Shown: positions 1 to 8,832, numbered from the stretch's first letter. The stretch is DNA of 45,794 nucleotides from Dokdonella_A sp051958935 (GCF_051958935.1 NZ_JBQCFP010000012.1:1-45794), one strand, 5' to 3'. Notes: generated from the sequence alone by a model not told the origin. Program-made: numbers and translations.

Positions 1-830
1 ATGCGCTTCTTCAGGATGAAGTTGACGACGCCGGAGATCGCGTCCGAACCGTAGATCGCCGATGCGCTGCCGGTAAGCACTTCGATCCGGTCGATCATCC
101 CGATCGGGATGTTCGAGATGTCGGTGAAGTTACTGCGTCCCTTGAACGGCATCGGAAAGTCGGCGATGCGGCGGCCGTTGACGAGCACGAGCGTGTGGTT
201 GGGGCCGAGACCGCGAAGATCCACCTGCTGCGCACCGGGCGAGAAGTCGGCGCCACTCGCCGACTGCTGGCTCTGCGTCTCGCCGCCGTTCTGCGTCATC
301 GCGCGCAGCACGTCGGGCACGGTGGTGAAGCCGTTCGCCTTGATCTCCTCGGCGGTGATCACCGTGATCGGCGCCGGCCCTTCGATCTGCGCGCGCGGAA
401 TGCGCGAGCCGGTGACCTGCAGCGTCTCGAATTTCGTCACCGGCTTGTCGTCCTGCGCCGGCTCCTTGGGCGGCGCGCTCTTCGGCGTCGCCGCCGGCGC
501 TGCCGGGCGCTCCGCCGCGGCCTGGTCGCGTTCGATCAGCAGCGCGCCCGACGACGCGTCGCGCGTCGCGCTGAAGCCGCTGCCGCGCAGCAGGCCCTCG
601 AGCGCCTGCTCGGTCGACGTCGCGCCGTGCACGCCCGCGGTGTGCACGCCCTTGAGCTGGTCGGCGCGATAGACGAGCTGGGTGCCCGACTGGCGCGCGA
701 GCGTGTTCAGCGCGGTCGCGAGGTCACCCGCGGGCACGTCGATCGTGGATGAAGACGGCACCTGCGCCTGCGCGGCGAGCGCGGTGGAACAGGCGAGACT
801 GAGCAGCAGCATACGCAACGGTCGACGCAT
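1..830 (-). CDS. TonB-dependent receptor with N-terminal STN domain (3' part beyond left edge)
   Basis: Only the first 276 codons lie in the window. After a signal peptide (residues 1 to about 22, ending AAQAQ) comes a secretin/TonB short N-terminal (STN) domain at about residues 28-85, with the typical IDVPAGDLATALNTLARQSG start. A Pro/Ala-rich linker follows, then a TonB-box-like stretch (FETLQVTGSRI) and the plug domain, with recognisable VTGSRIPR, VDLRGLG, TLVLVNGRR and GSASAIYGSDAISGVVNF elements. Family knowledge: these are outer-membrane gated channels for large substrates such as siderophores or glycans; an STN domain signals to a FecR-type anti-sigma factor. The ATG at 830 has a GGGGG run about 12 nt upstream; an in-frame GTG at 839 is an alternative. 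It lies 113 nt behind fecR on the same strand, so it is the likely effector of the sigma/anti-sigma pair. The substrate cannot be told from the part present. Confidence 0.9.
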   Translation of the reverse strand, partial: MRRPLRMLLLSLACSTALAAQAQVPSSSTIDVPAGDLATALNTLARQSGTQLVYRADQLKGVHTAGVHGATSTEQALEGLLRGSGFSATRDASSGALLIERDQAAAERPAAPAATPKSAPPKEPAQDDKPVTKFETLQVTGSRIPRAQIEGPAPITVITAEEIKANGFTTVPDVLRAMTQNGGETQSQQSASGADFSPGAQQVDLRGLGPNHTLVLVNGRRIADFPMPFKGRSNFTDISNIPIGMIDRIEVLTGSASAIYGSDAISGVVNFILKKR

Positions 831-943
831 CGACGACACTCCCCCGGGTACTCGGAACGGCCCCTTCTTCGACATCGGGACGAACGAGCGGCCGATTCCC
901 CCCATCCGCTCGCGGCCGCATCGAGCCGCCCGGCGAAGCGCGG

Positions 944-1978
944 TCAGCGCGCGTGCAGCACGGTGCGGTTGGGCAGCCGTTCGGCGCGCACGGGAAAGCC
1001 CATTTCGAGCAGCTTGACGAAGCTGTCGACGTTCGCCCAGCGGAAGTTGCCGCCCACGCGCAGGTCGCCGATCGCGGCGTCGGCGAGCTCGAGCTTGCGC
1101 GTGTTGAAGCGGTTGAACTCCGCCGCCGCGTTCGCCAGCGAGGTGTCGTCGAAGGTGAGGAAGCCACTGCGCCACTCGAGGTAGCGCTCCGCTTCGGCGA
1201 CGGGCAGCGAGCGCACGAACACGCCGTTGCGCCCGGCGGTGGCGACGCTGCCCGCGGGCAGCAGGGACACCGGCGTGGCGCGGCCGTCGGCGCCCGGCGG
1301 CGCGTCGAAGCGCACCTTGCCCTCGGTGACGACCACGCGCACGTCCTGCGCATCGCTGCGCACCGAGAACCGCGTGCCGACCGCGGTCGCGCGGCGCCCG
1401 CCGGACGACACGACGAAGGGCCGCCCGGCGTCGTGGGCCACGTCGAAATAGGCTTCGCCCTCGAGCAGCTCGACGTCGCGCTCGCCGCGCGTCATGCGCA
1501 CGTGCAGGCGGCTGTTGCTGCTCAGCACGACGTTGCTGCCGTCGGCGAGCGTCACCGCCTGTACCTGTCCGAGCATGCTCGCGTAGTCCGCCTCGGATCG
1601 GCCGCCGAGCTGCCAGCCGAGCCACAGCGCCGAACCGGTCGCGACCAGCGCGAACCCCGCGGCGAGCGCATAGCGCCAACGGCGCGCCGGCTGCGTTGCG
1701 CGCGCGCGTGCGGCGCGGACATACGTCGCGGGCACGAGCGCCCCGATCGTCCACGCGCCGCGCGGCGGCACCGTGCCGCCGGGCAGCCCGGCCGCGAGCG
1801 CCTGCAGGCGTCCTGCTTCGCGCCAGGCCGCCTGGACGCGCAGGAACTCCACGCGATGACGCGTCGATGCTTCCAGCCAGTCCTCGAACGCGCGTTCGTC
1901 GCGCGCGCTCCAGTCGCCGCGGTCGCGGCGCGCGAGCCATTCGGCCGCCGCGTGCTCAATCCGCCTGCTGTCGTGCAT
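944..1978 (-). CDS. FecR family anti-sigma regulator
   Basis: A 344-residue inner-membrane protein. The N-terminal cytoplasmic part (about residues 8-60) has the DUF4880-type pattern AAEWLARRDRGDWSARDERAFEDWL that binds the sigma factor. One transmembrane helix spans about residues 103-123. The periplasmic FecR domain follows, with VQAVTLADGSNVVLSSNSRL, GEAYFDVAHDAGRPFVV and AVGTRFSVR. The C-terminus resembles an STN-like lobe (FNRFNTRKLELADAAIGDLRVGG is split by ordinary linkers). The chosen ATG at 1978 lies inside the 3' end of the sigma gene (23-nt overlap), implying translational coupling; the longer frame to 2056 would only add shadow sequence. Inferred role: relay from the TonB receptor at 1-830 to the sigma factor. 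Confidence 0.9.
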   Translation of the reverse strand: MHDSRRIEHAAAEWLARRDRGDWSARDERAFEDWLEASTRHRVEFLRVQAAWREAGRLQALAAGLPGGTVPPRGAWTIGALVPATYVRAARARATQPARRWRYALAAGFALVATGSALWLGWQLGGRSEADYASMLGQVQAVTLADGSNVVLSSNSRLHVRMTRGERDVELLEGEAYFDVAHDAGRPFVVSSGGRRATAVGTRFSVRSDAQDVRVVVTEGKVRFDAPPGADGRATPVSLLPAGSVATAGRNGVFVRSLPVAEAERYLEWRSGFLTFDDTSLANAAAEFNRFNTRKLELADAAIGDLRVGGNFRWANVDSFVKLLEMGFPVRAERLPNRTVLHAR

Positions 1979-2543
1979 CGTCTTCGTCCTCGTCGATGGC
2001 CGTCCGTGCGGGGGCGCGTCCGTCGGTCGCCGCGCCACCGTAGAGATGGTCGGCAATCAGGCGCATGCCCTTGGCCAGGTGTTTTTCCACGGTCTTGCCG
2101 CTGATGCCCAGTTGTTCGGCGACCACCTTCTGCGGCAGCTCTTCGACCCGCCGCAGCCACACGACCTCGCGGCAGCGGTCGGGCAAGCGGTCGAGTGCTT
2201 CGGCGAGCCGCCTGAGCGCCTGGCGCGCGCCGGCCCAGCGCTCGGGCGACACGTCGTCGACGAGATAGACGTTCGAGGGCTCGAAATCACCCACCGGCTC
2301 GATCGACACCACGCGACCGCGCCGCGCGCGGTCGGTCATGAGGTGGCGCGCGGTCGTGAACAGGAACGCCTGCGGCGACGCCGGGCAACTGCGCGCGGCC
2401 GCTTCGTACACGCGCGCATAGACCTCCTGGCGCAGGTCGTGCAACTCGTCGCGCTGCGGCCAGCAGCGCTCGAGGTAGTGCACGAGCGCGCGTTCGTGCA
2501 CGAGGATCTCGCGGGCGAACCAGACGTCGATGTCGGTGGGCAT
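1956..2543 (-). CDS. FecI-like ECF RNA polymerase sigma factor
   Basis: A 195-residue protein with the two-domain ECF sigma layout. Region 2 is at about residues 12-75 (LHDLRQEVYARVYEAA; AFLFTTARHLMTDRARR). Region 4 is at about residues 115-165 (LDRLPDRCREVVWLRRVEELPQ is followed by VVAEQLGISGKTVEKHL, the helix-turn-helix that reads the -35 element). The C-terminal 25 residues are Asp/Ala-rich and unconserved, as expected where fecR overlaps. It is first in a sigma-fecR-TonB receptor unit on the minus strand. Known of the family: such sigma factors direct transcription of the linked receptor when the anti-sigma signals. Confidence 0.9.
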   Translation of the reverse strand: MPTDIDVWFAREILVHERALVHYLERCWPQRDELHDLRQEVYARVYEAAARSCPASPQAFLFTTARHLMTDRARRGRVVSIEPVGDFEPSNVYLVDDVSPERWAGARQALRRLAEALDRLPDRCREVVWLRRVEELPQKVVAEQLGISGKTVEKHLAKGMRLIADHLYGGAATDGRAPARTAIDEDEDDARQQAD

Positions 2544-2582
2544 GGGCTCACTCTAGCAAGGACGAAGGAATGCAGGGCATGC

Positions 2583-2650
2583 ATGGCGTGCGTCTTGGGG
2601 GGCTTGGCAGCCTTGGCACCTTGGCACCTGCCACCTTGCGGCTTGGCGCA
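2583..2650. repeat. degenerate 8-9 bp tandem repeat (cttggcac type)
   Basis: A run of imperfect copies of cttggcac/cttggcag/cttgcgg follows the 5' end of the sigma gene. No coding function is apparent. It lies in the 980-bp gene-free stretch 2544-3523, which otherwise holds the palindromes and tandem repeat listed separately. Confidence 0.5.
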
Positions 2651-2663
2651 CCACATAGGCGTC

Positions 2664-2683
2664 ATTCCCGCGAAAGCGGGAAT
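2664..2683. repeat. perfect short palindrome attcccgc-gaaa-gcgggaat
   Basis: An 8-bp perfect stem with a GAAA loop, flanked by gtc on the left and cca on the right. The gtcATTCC..GGAATcca form is a dispersed repeat found in many proteobacteria, comparable with neisserial dRS3/REP-like elements. A related copy lies at 2809-2828. Confidence 0.75.
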
Positions 2684-2808
2684 CCATTTTTTGCTCTTGC
2701 TCTTGATCCATCATGGGGCAATGAAGAGCGGATCCCGACGGGGCTTCTCTCGCGAACAGAGGCGGCGTCGCCCGGTTCTGCCCGCCTCGGCGGCGAGCAA
2801 ACGCCGTC

Positions 2809-2828
2809 ATTCCGGCGAAAGCCGGAAT
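2809..2828. repeat. perfect short palindrome attccggc-gaaa-gccggaat
   Basis: Same architecture as the copy at 2664-2683: an 8-bp stem, GAAA loop, gtc on the left and ccag on the right. The stem bases are compensatorily changed (ccgc to cggc with gcgg to gccg). This suggests that the hairpin, rather than the primary sequence, is what is maintained. Confidence 0.75.
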
Positions 2829-3153
2829 CCAGCTTATCGTGTCGATGGGGCTGAAGACGTCGGGGCCGCCGCATCAGGCTTCTTTCGCCTCCCGCGGCGC
2901 TGTCGCGAGGTTCCGCTCGCCTCGGCGGCGAGCGGGTGACTTCCCTTTGCTTGCCCGAAGAGAAGTCACCAAGAGAAAGGGCACCCCGCGTCGCCGCCCG
3001 CGAGGCTGCGCCTCGCGGGTCCGCGGTCGTCGGCCGGGTGCGCCGACAGCGCATCCCGCGCTGACGGCGCACGGCGCGCGATCCCTCGCGCGCCCCTTCG
3101 GGCCGTTTCGGCCCCCGCCCGCCGGCGCCGAGGGGACCCCGGTGGAGCAAGCA

Positions 3154-3220
3154 AGAGCACGAAGAGCACGAGCAGGAAGAGCACGAGCGCGAAGAGCACG
3201 GGCACGAAGAGCACGAAGGG
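3154..3220. repeat. low-complexity tandem array of agagcacga
   Basis: About seven imperfect 9-bp units of agagcacga/agcacgggc type lie in the repeat-rich gap before the cyanophycinase-like gene. The apparent Ala/Arg/Leu-rich reading frame on the other strand is a product of the repeat and is not called as a gene. Confidence 0.7.
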
Positions 3221-3232
3221 CCTTCCTCGGCG

Positions 3233-3309
3233 TCGTCCCGGCGGAAGCCGGGCCCCAGCGTCGTGGGATGCCGGAACGAAGCACTGGACCCCGGCTTTCG
3301 CCGGATGAC
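3233..3309. repeat. inverted REP-like pair
   Basis: Left arm gtcgtcccggcggaagccgg.. (3233-3259) and right arm ..ccggctttcgccggatgac (about 3284-3309) are diverged inverted copies of the gtcattccggcgaaagccggaatccag repeat seen at 2806-2832. A spacer of about 25 bp separates them. A head-to-head pair of this kind is the usual organisation of REP/BIME elements. Confidence 0.6.
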
Positions 3310-3523
3310 GATGCTGTTTTGCGCCCGCCGCCGACGCGAGCGGAACCTCGCGATGACGCCGCGTTCCGCGAAGCAAGCCCTGCGCAGCGATCGGCGCACC
3401 GGGCCGCGTACGTAACAATCCGCTCGGCGGGCCGAGATGCCACTCCGAAATGGGGGAACCCGGCCCGCGGTTCGTCTAATGAAACGGCAGCGATCGGCTG
3501 AGCTTTGAAAGGGGAGTGGCGGC

Positions 3524-5458
3524 ATGGCGCACATGAGGGCCGGGTATCGATGGATCGCGGGCGTGCTGCTCGCCTGCATGTTCGCGGCAACGGCACACGC
3601 CGCCGCCCACTACGATCGCTACGTGCTCGGCGACACCGCGGCGAAGACGCTTGGCCGCGTGCAGCCAGGGCTGCTGCTCATGGGGGGCGGCGATCGCAAC
3701 TTCGATGCCTTGCGCTGGTTCATGCAGCGCGCCGGCAATGGCCACATCGTCGTGCTGCGCGCATCGCAGGCGGGCGAGATCGGCGAGGAGTTCTACAATG
3801 ACGTCGGCGGCATCGCCTCGGTCGAGACGTTCGTGTTCAAGGATCGCGAAGCGTCGACCGACCGCGCGATCCTGCGCAGCCTCGCGCGTGCCGACGGCAT
3901 CTTCATCGGCGGCGGCGACCAGTCGCGCTATGTGCGCTACTGGCGCGGCACGCCGGTCGCCAGGGCGCTCGACGCGCACGTGCGCGCGGGCAAGCCGCTC
4001 GGCGGCACGAGCGCGGGCCTCGCGATGCTCGGCGAATACCTTTACGGCGCGATGGACGGCGGCAGCCAGATCAGCCCGCGCGCGCTCGCCGACCCGCTCG
4101 GTCCGGAGAATACGATCGAGGCGGATTTCCTCCATCTGGAGCGCCTGAAGGGCATCGTCACCGACACGCATTTCAGCGAGCGCAATCGGCTCGGCCGGCT
4201 CATCGCGTTCGTCGCCAAGGCCGAGTCGGTCGCGGGCCGCCCGCTGCTCGGCCTCGGCGGCGATGAAGACGCCGCGGTCGCAGTCGACGGTGACGGCCCC
4301 GCGCGCGTGTACGCGCCCGCGCCCGGCGCGGGCGCGACCGTCGTGAAAGGCGGCTTCGTCGCACAGGCCGAGGACAAGCCGATGCAGCAGACGCGCATCG
4401 ACACCGTCGGTGCCGGCGCCGCATCGCTGCTGCACCTGCCCGACGGGCGTGTCGACAAGCCGATGTTCGAGCGTCGCTACGCCGTGCGCGACGGCATCCT
4501 CGTCTCGATGGGCTCGCCGATGCTCGTGATCCACGGCGGCGCCGGTGTCGAGCGCAAGGAGATGACGGCGGCCGACGAAGCCGCCGCGCGCAGCGCGCTC
4601 GAAGCCGCCTTGCGCGCAGGTCACGCGCAGCTCCAGGCGGGCAAGCCCGCCGTCGAAGCCGTGACGGCGGCGATCAGCCTGCTCGAGGACGCGCCGCAGT
4701 TCAACGCGGGCCGCGGCGCCGTGTTCAACCATGACGGCCGGAACGAACTCGACGCTTCGGTCATGGACGGTGCGAGCGGCAAGGCCGGCGCGGTCGCCGG
4801 CGTGCATCGCGTGAAGAACCCGATCCTGCTCGCGCGCACCGTGATGGACAAGTCACATCACGTGATGATGGCCGGTGACGGCGCCGAGGCGTTCGCGAAG
4901 GGGCAGGGCATCGCGCTCGTCGACCCGAAGTACTTCCGCACCGAGAAGCGCTGGGAGCAGTTGCAGAAGGCACTGCGCGACGAAAAGGCCGGTGTCGCGT
5001 CGCTCGACATCGGCCGCAATTACTTCGGCACCGTCGGCGCGCTCGCGCTCGACAACGATGGCCATCTCGCCGCGGGCACCTCGACCGGCGGCATGACCAA
5101 CAAGCGTTACGGCCGCATCGGCGACTCGCCGATCATCGGCGCGGGCACCTGGGCCGACGAGCGCTGCGCGGTGTCGGGCACGGGCTGGGGCGAGTTCTAC
5201 ATCCGCGACGCGGCCGCACACGAGATCTGCGCACGCGTGCGCCTGTCCGGCGAATCGATCGCGCGCGCGGCGCGAGAGGTCATCAACGGCGAGATCCCGA
5301 AGGCCGGCGGCGACGGCGGCGCGATCGCGCTCGCGAGCGACGGTTCGTTCGCGTTTCCGTTCAACACCGAAGGCATGTACCGCGGCTGGATCAGCGCCGA
5401 CGGCGAGCCGCACGTCGCGATCTACGCGCAGGACGCGCTGCGCGGCGACGAGCACTGA
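3524..5458 (+). CDS. exported cyanophycinase-isoaspartyl peptidase fusion
   Basis: A 644-residue two-enzyme protein with a signal peptide (residues 1 to about 26). Residues about 30-325 match the S51/cyanophycinase family: GGGDQ, the nucleophile elbow GGTSAG (Ser163), the DTHFSERNRLGRL block (His216) and GGDEDAAVAV (Glu248). These correspond to the Ser-His-Glu set known for CphB. Residues about 335-640 match the N-terminal-nucleophile isoaspartyl peptidase/asparaginase family: IHGGAG, FNAGRGAVFN, DASVMDG, and GTVGA with Thr503 as the expected autocleavage nucleophile, then STGGMTNKRYGRIGDSP and SGTGWGEF. Known chemistry: cyanophycinase cuts cyanophycin to beta-Asp-Arg dipeptides, and isoaspartyl dipeptidase splits those. 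Both steps in one exported chain would give complete breakdown outside the cytoplasm. The ATG at 3524 follows AAGGGGAG. No cyanophycin synthetase gene is in the window, so the substrate may be foreign polymer or isoaspartyl peptides. The fusion is certain; the exact substrate is inferred. Confidence 0.9.
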   Translation: MAHMRAGYRWIAGVLLACMFAATAHAAAHYDRYVLGDTAAKTLGRVQPGLLLMGGGDRNFDALRWFMQRAGNGHIVVLRASQAGEIGEEFYNDVGGIASVETFVFKDREASTDRAILRSLARADGIFIGGGDQSRYVRYWRGTPVARALDAHVRAGKPLGGTSAGLAMLGEYLYGAMDGGSQISPRALADPLGPENTIEADFLHLERLKGIVTDTHFSERNRLGRLIAFVAKAESVAGRPLLGLGGDEDAAVAVDGDGPARVYAPAPGAGATVVKGGFVAQAEDKPMQQTRIDTVGAGAASLLHLPDGRVDKPMFERRYAVRDGILVSMGSPMLVIHGGAGVERKEMTAADEAAARSALEAALRAGHAQLQAGKPAVEAVTAAISLLEDAPQFNAGRGAVFNHDGRNELDASVMDGASGKAGAVAGVHRVKNPILLARTVMDKSHHVMMAGDGAEAFAKGQGIALVDPKYFRTEKRWEQLQKALRDEKAGVASLDIGRNYFGTVGALALDNDGHLAAGTSTGGMTNKRYGRIGDSPIIGAGTWADERCAVSGTGWGEFYIRDAAAHEICARVRLSGESIARAAREVINGEIPKAGGDGGAIALASDGSFAFPFNTEGMYRGWISADGEPHVAIYAQDALRGDEH

Positions 5459-5463
5459 TCGCG

Positions 5464-5493
5464 CGGCACGACCGGCGCATGCCGATCGTGCCG
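5464..5493. terminator. hairpin between convergent genes
   Basis: cggcacga (5464-5471) pairs with tcgtgccg (5486-5493), with an inner cggc-gcat-gccg stem and one internal mismatch. It sits in the 51-bp gap between the converging genes ending at 5458 and 5510, so it may terminate both. There is no T tract. Confidence 0.5.
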
Positions 5494-5509
5494 CTGCCGA
5501 TACGGGACT

Positions 5510-8500
5510 TCAGCGGAGGTCGACGACGACGCGGCTGAACACCGGCTGCGCAGCCCCCTGCACTTCGACGCGACCGATCGCCCAGTGGCTGAAGTGCTCG
5601 AAGTAGCCGGCGTCCATGCGCGCATGCCAGCGCAGCTGCACGACGCGGCCCGCGAGTGACGTGCCGAAGTCGAGCGTGTCGTTGCGCCAGCCGGACGAGG
5701 CGCCCGTGAACGTCGCGCTGCCCGCGGCCAAGTAGGACGCGGCATCCTCCCACTCGCCGCCGTCGAGGCTCAGTTCGAGCGTGCCGCTGCCGGGGCGTGC
5801 GCGCGTGTCCGCAGGCAGCCGATCGAACGCGTAATCGTGGCGCAGGAGCACGCGCAGTGGCGCGGTCGCCGAGGCCGCGAACGGACGCGTCGCGAGGTGC
5901 GCATCGATCGCCGCGTGCACGTCGCCGACGACGTATGCCGCTCGGCCCGCGTAGCTGTCGCGCTGCCAGTGCGTGCCGCAGTAGACGTAGCAATAATCGG
6001 GCGCGTCGAAATCGCCGAGGCTGGACGTCCAGTCCGCGGCGAACGTCGCCGCTGCCGCGAGCGTGTCGATGCTGCGATCGAGCCTGAGGTCGTAGTTGAC
6101 GAGGAATGAAGCATCGCGCTGCGCGTGCACCTCGGGGCGGCGGTCGGTCGCCTGCACGGTCAGCGGGAGCTCGATCGCGCCTGCGCGGTTCTGCACGCGC
6201 ACGTCGAACTCGACGGTGCGGCGTTCGCCCGGCGCGAGCGCGACCGCCGGTGCGACCGGTCCGTGCGGGAACGCATACGCGTCGCCGCCTGCATGCACCT
6301 TGACGCGCACGGCGGCGAGCGGCGAGAAGCCGGTGTTCTGTACCGCCACGCGCAGCACGCCGCGTTCGCCACGATCGAGCACGCCGTCGCCGTCGCCGCC
6401 CGCGGCTTCAGCGAGTTCGACGTCGACGATACCGAGCGCGCGCTCGGCGTCGACGAAGCTCTCGACCGCGCCGCGCAGGTCGACCGAATAGCGATCGGGC
6501 GCGACCGCGCCTGCACCGAGGCCGCGCTCGGCGAAGCCGCTGCGGCAGCGGCGGTAGTCCGCTTCGCTGTCGGCGCGGATCACCGCGAGCAGCGCATTTC
6601 GCGCCTCGGTGTAGTCGGCGTCCGCGGGAATAAGCTTGAGCGAGGCGACGAGGTCGGCGAGAAAGCGGTTGCGCGTCGCTTCGAACTGCGCGGGCGGTGC
6701 CGCCGCGAGGATGCCGCGCGAACATTGCCAGAGCGCTTCGGTCCAGACTTCGCCCGCGGTGTGGATCTCGGCGTTGGTCAACGAACGCAGCTTCCAGTCA
6801 TAGGCGTGCAGGCTGTCCGGCAGCGGATGGTCCATGCCGATCGACGCGAACGTGAGCGGGTTGATCGCGAGGTCGGCGCTGTGCGGGAAGCGCCGGATGC
6901 CGTGGTAGTAGGTGTCGTCCGGATGGCCGGGCGAGCCCGCGGCCGGGTACGGGTCGCGCGGGTAGTCGTAGTCGCGGTTCATGTACGCGCCGATCGCGTA
7001 GTTGCCGTAGAACGGCGGGCGGCCCGGCATCGCGTCGCGATCCTGCGCGCGCACGCTGAGCAGCAGGCCGACGAAGTCGGCGATGCCCTCGTTGAGCGCG
7101 CCCTGCTGGCCCGCGTACGACATGCGCGTGAGGCGGCCGAACATCGTGTGCGACCACTCGTGCGCGAGTACGCCGAAATCGAGCGCGCTGACGTCGCGGT
7201 TGCTTCCGGAAAAGACGTTCGCGCCGAGTAACAGCGCGCCGTTCGTGTTGCCGTCGTCCTCCGAGACGAGCGTGAACGTGGCCCCGTACGCAGCCGTCAC
7301 CAGCAGCGGGTCGCCGCCAATGCCGCCGCGGCCATGGTTGTCGACCTGCATGTTGCCGGCTTCCTCGTCGTAGCCGAGGTCGTAGAAGAGGTCGTGCAGC
7401 CAGTTGCTCGCGTAGAACGCCTGCACGATCTTCGCGTCGAGCTGCACCGAGTCGGTCGGGATCGGCAGCGGCAGGCCATCGGCATCGCATTGCACGAAGT
7501 CATTCAGCGTGTCGGTCACGTCGTAGGCGTAGTCGAACGCGTGCGCGCCGCTCGCCGGAGCGCGGAAGTCGCCTTCCTCGGGGCGGAACTGTTCATCCGA
7601 TGCGTAGGTGCAATAGCCGTCCTCGTCGACGGGGTCGGCATTGAAGAACGCATCGACGTTGTTGCCCGAGGTCGTCGTCGCGTCGTCGGCGAGCCAGGGG
7701 TCGCCGGTGCTGATGCCCGCATGCGCGAGCGTGACGAGATTCATCGGCGCGGGCACGTCGGGCAGGTAACCGCTCGGCAAACGCGTCGGATACGGGTTGG
7801 TGAAACCGAACGGATCGACGTACGGGGTGCCGTCGGTGTCGGCGAACACGCGATACGAGAACGGCACGAGATCGTGCACGAGGTCGGTGCTCGACAGCAC
7901 GCGGTCGTCGTCGGAGGCAATGATCAGCGCGCGCGCGTCGAGTCGGCCGACGCCGGGGCGATGGCCGACGATCTCGATGCGCCAGGCCGGCAGCAGGGCA
8001 TCGCGGGCGGGGTACCAGACCGGCTTGACGCTCGCCGGCCGATTCGGCACGAACCCGGGCGAACGCTCGATCGCGTATCGCGTCGCGCCGGCGCGATCGG
8101 CCTCGAGCTCGCGCACCGGGCTTGCGGCGAGCAGGCCGTCGACGACGCCGGCGCCGATCCGCAGCGCATGCAGCGGGTCGCCGTGGAAGCCGCGCGCATG
8201 CGCATCGGCGGCGTACGGGCTGTGGCCGCCGCCGATCGCCTTCGCTTCGAGCGCGCGATCGAGCAGCACGGCGACGCGTGCACCATACACCTCGATGCCG
8301 TCGACCGATTGCGGAAACTGCACGACATACGGACCGTGGCGCGTCGCATGCACGCGGGCCGACTCCGCAGGTACGTCCAGCGATGCGGACTTCGCGTTGC
8401 CGGCGAGTGCACGTCGTGCCGCCGCGACGATCGCGTCGCGTGGCGCGGGCACGGTGTTCACCACCGCCATCGATTTCGGCACGGAGGCGCCGACATCGTC

Positions 8501-8650
8501 GGCGGCGAGCCAGCCGACCTGCGGCTGCAAGTGGAGGGGCTCGAAGCGCGCATGGCTCGCCGGCGGCGCGGCAACCGCACCGTGGACACCTGCGAGCAGC
8601 AAGGCGAGCGGCCAGTACCTGCGCCGGGCGAAGCGATCGGGACGTTGCAT
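5510..8650 (-). CDS. secreted M36 (fungalysin-type) metallopeptidase
   Basis: A 1046-residue exported protein. The signal peptide covers about residues 8-28. An FTP-like propeptide region follows (about 60-250; YVVQFPQSVDGIEVYGARVAV is the inhibitory-domain style motif). The catalytic domain runs from about 250 to 690. The zinc motif is HEWSH (residues 497-501) and the third ligand is Glu521 in NEGIADF. Other family landmarks are NWLHDLFYDLGYDEEAGN, NHGRGGIGGD and the GEVWTEALWQ block. The remaining 350 residues contain a CARDB/Ig-like module (about 730-830) and a jelly-roll-like end. Known role: broad extracellular endopeptidases activated by propeptide removal. The ATG at 8650 is preceded by GAGGAA with 6 nt spacing. 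It lacks the LF.DGFD-type tail found on several other exported proteins here. Confidence 0.92.
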   Translation of the reverse strand: MQRPDRFARRRYWPLALLLAGVHGAVAAPPASHARFEPLHLQPQVGWLAADDVGASVPKSMAVVNTVPAPRDAIVAAARRALAGNAKSASLDVPAESARVHATRHGPYVVQFPQSVDGIEVYGARVAVLLDRALEAKAIGGGHSPYAADAHARGFHGDPLHALRIGAGVVDGLLAASPVRELEADRAGATRYAIERSPGFVPNRPASVKPVWYPARDALLPAWRIEIVGHRPGVGRLDARALIIASDDDRVLSSTDLVHDLVPFSYRVFADTDGTPYVDPFGFTNPYPTRLPSGYLPDVPAPMNLVTLAHAGISTGDPWLADDATTTSGNNVDAFFNADPVDEDGYCTYASDEQFRPEEGDFRAPASGAHAFDYAYDVTDTLNDFVQCDADGLPLPIPTDSVQLDAKIVQAFYASNWLHDLFYDLGYDEEAGNMQVDNHGRGGIGGDPLLVTAAYGATFTLVSEDDGNTNGALLLGANVFSGSNRDVSALDFGVLAHEWSHTMFGRLTRMSYAGQQGALNEGIADFVGLLLSVRAQDRDAMPGRPPFYGNYAIGAYMNRDYDYPRDPYPAAGSPGHPDDTYYHGIRRFPHSADLAINPLTFASIGMDHPLPDSLHAYDWKLRSLTNAEIHTAGEVWTEALWQCSRGILAAAPPAQFEATRNRFLADLVASLKLIPADADYTEARNALLAVIRADSEADYRRCRSGFAERGLGAGAVAPDRYSVDLRGAVESFVDAERALGIVDVELAEAAGGDGDGVLDRGERGVLRVAVQNTGFSPLAAVRVKVHAGGDAYAFPHGPVAPAVALAPGERRTVEFDVRVQNRAGAIELPLTVQATDRRPEVHAQRDASFLVNYDLRLDRSIDTLAAAATFAADWTSSLGDFDAPDYCYVYCGTHWQRDSYAGRAAYVVGDVHAAIDAHLATRPFAASATAPLRVLLRHDYAFDRLPADTRARPGSGTLELSLDGGEWEDAASYLAAGSATFTGASSGWRNDTLDFGTSLAGRVVQLRWHARMDAGYFEHFSHWAIGRVEVQGAAQPVFSRVVVDLR

Positions 8651-8782
8651 GACGGTTCCTCAGCAGTCGATGGACGGGAACAGCGCGCCGATCATACGAC
8701 GAGGCGCGTCGTACGTATCGTGGTGTCGTTCCCTCCGCTGCATATACGCATGAGCGCGCGCTCGGCTATCAGGTCGTCGGAA

Positions 8783-8832
8783 GAAAAAACGCCCCGCAGT
8801 GTCCGGCGTCTCGCGACGTGCGGCTGCGGGGC
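8783..8832 (-). terminator. rho-independent terminator (minus strand)
   Basis: On the minus strand gccccgcag (8832-8824) pairs with ctgcggggc (8799-8791), a 9-bp perfect stem, and is followed by GTTTTTTC (8790-8783). The loop of about 24 nt may form a small inner stem. It lies downstream of the minus-strand gene 9152-9604 and upstream of the M36 gene start, so it should insulate the M36 promoter. The rest of 8651-9151 shows only a G10 run and no gene. Confidence 0.6.

Noticed and set aside
2662..3579. Arg/Ala/Leu-repeat protein on the minus strand
   Set aside because: The repeated peptide arises from the 9-bp tandem repeat and REP-like elements, and the frame also overlaps the start of the fusion gene.
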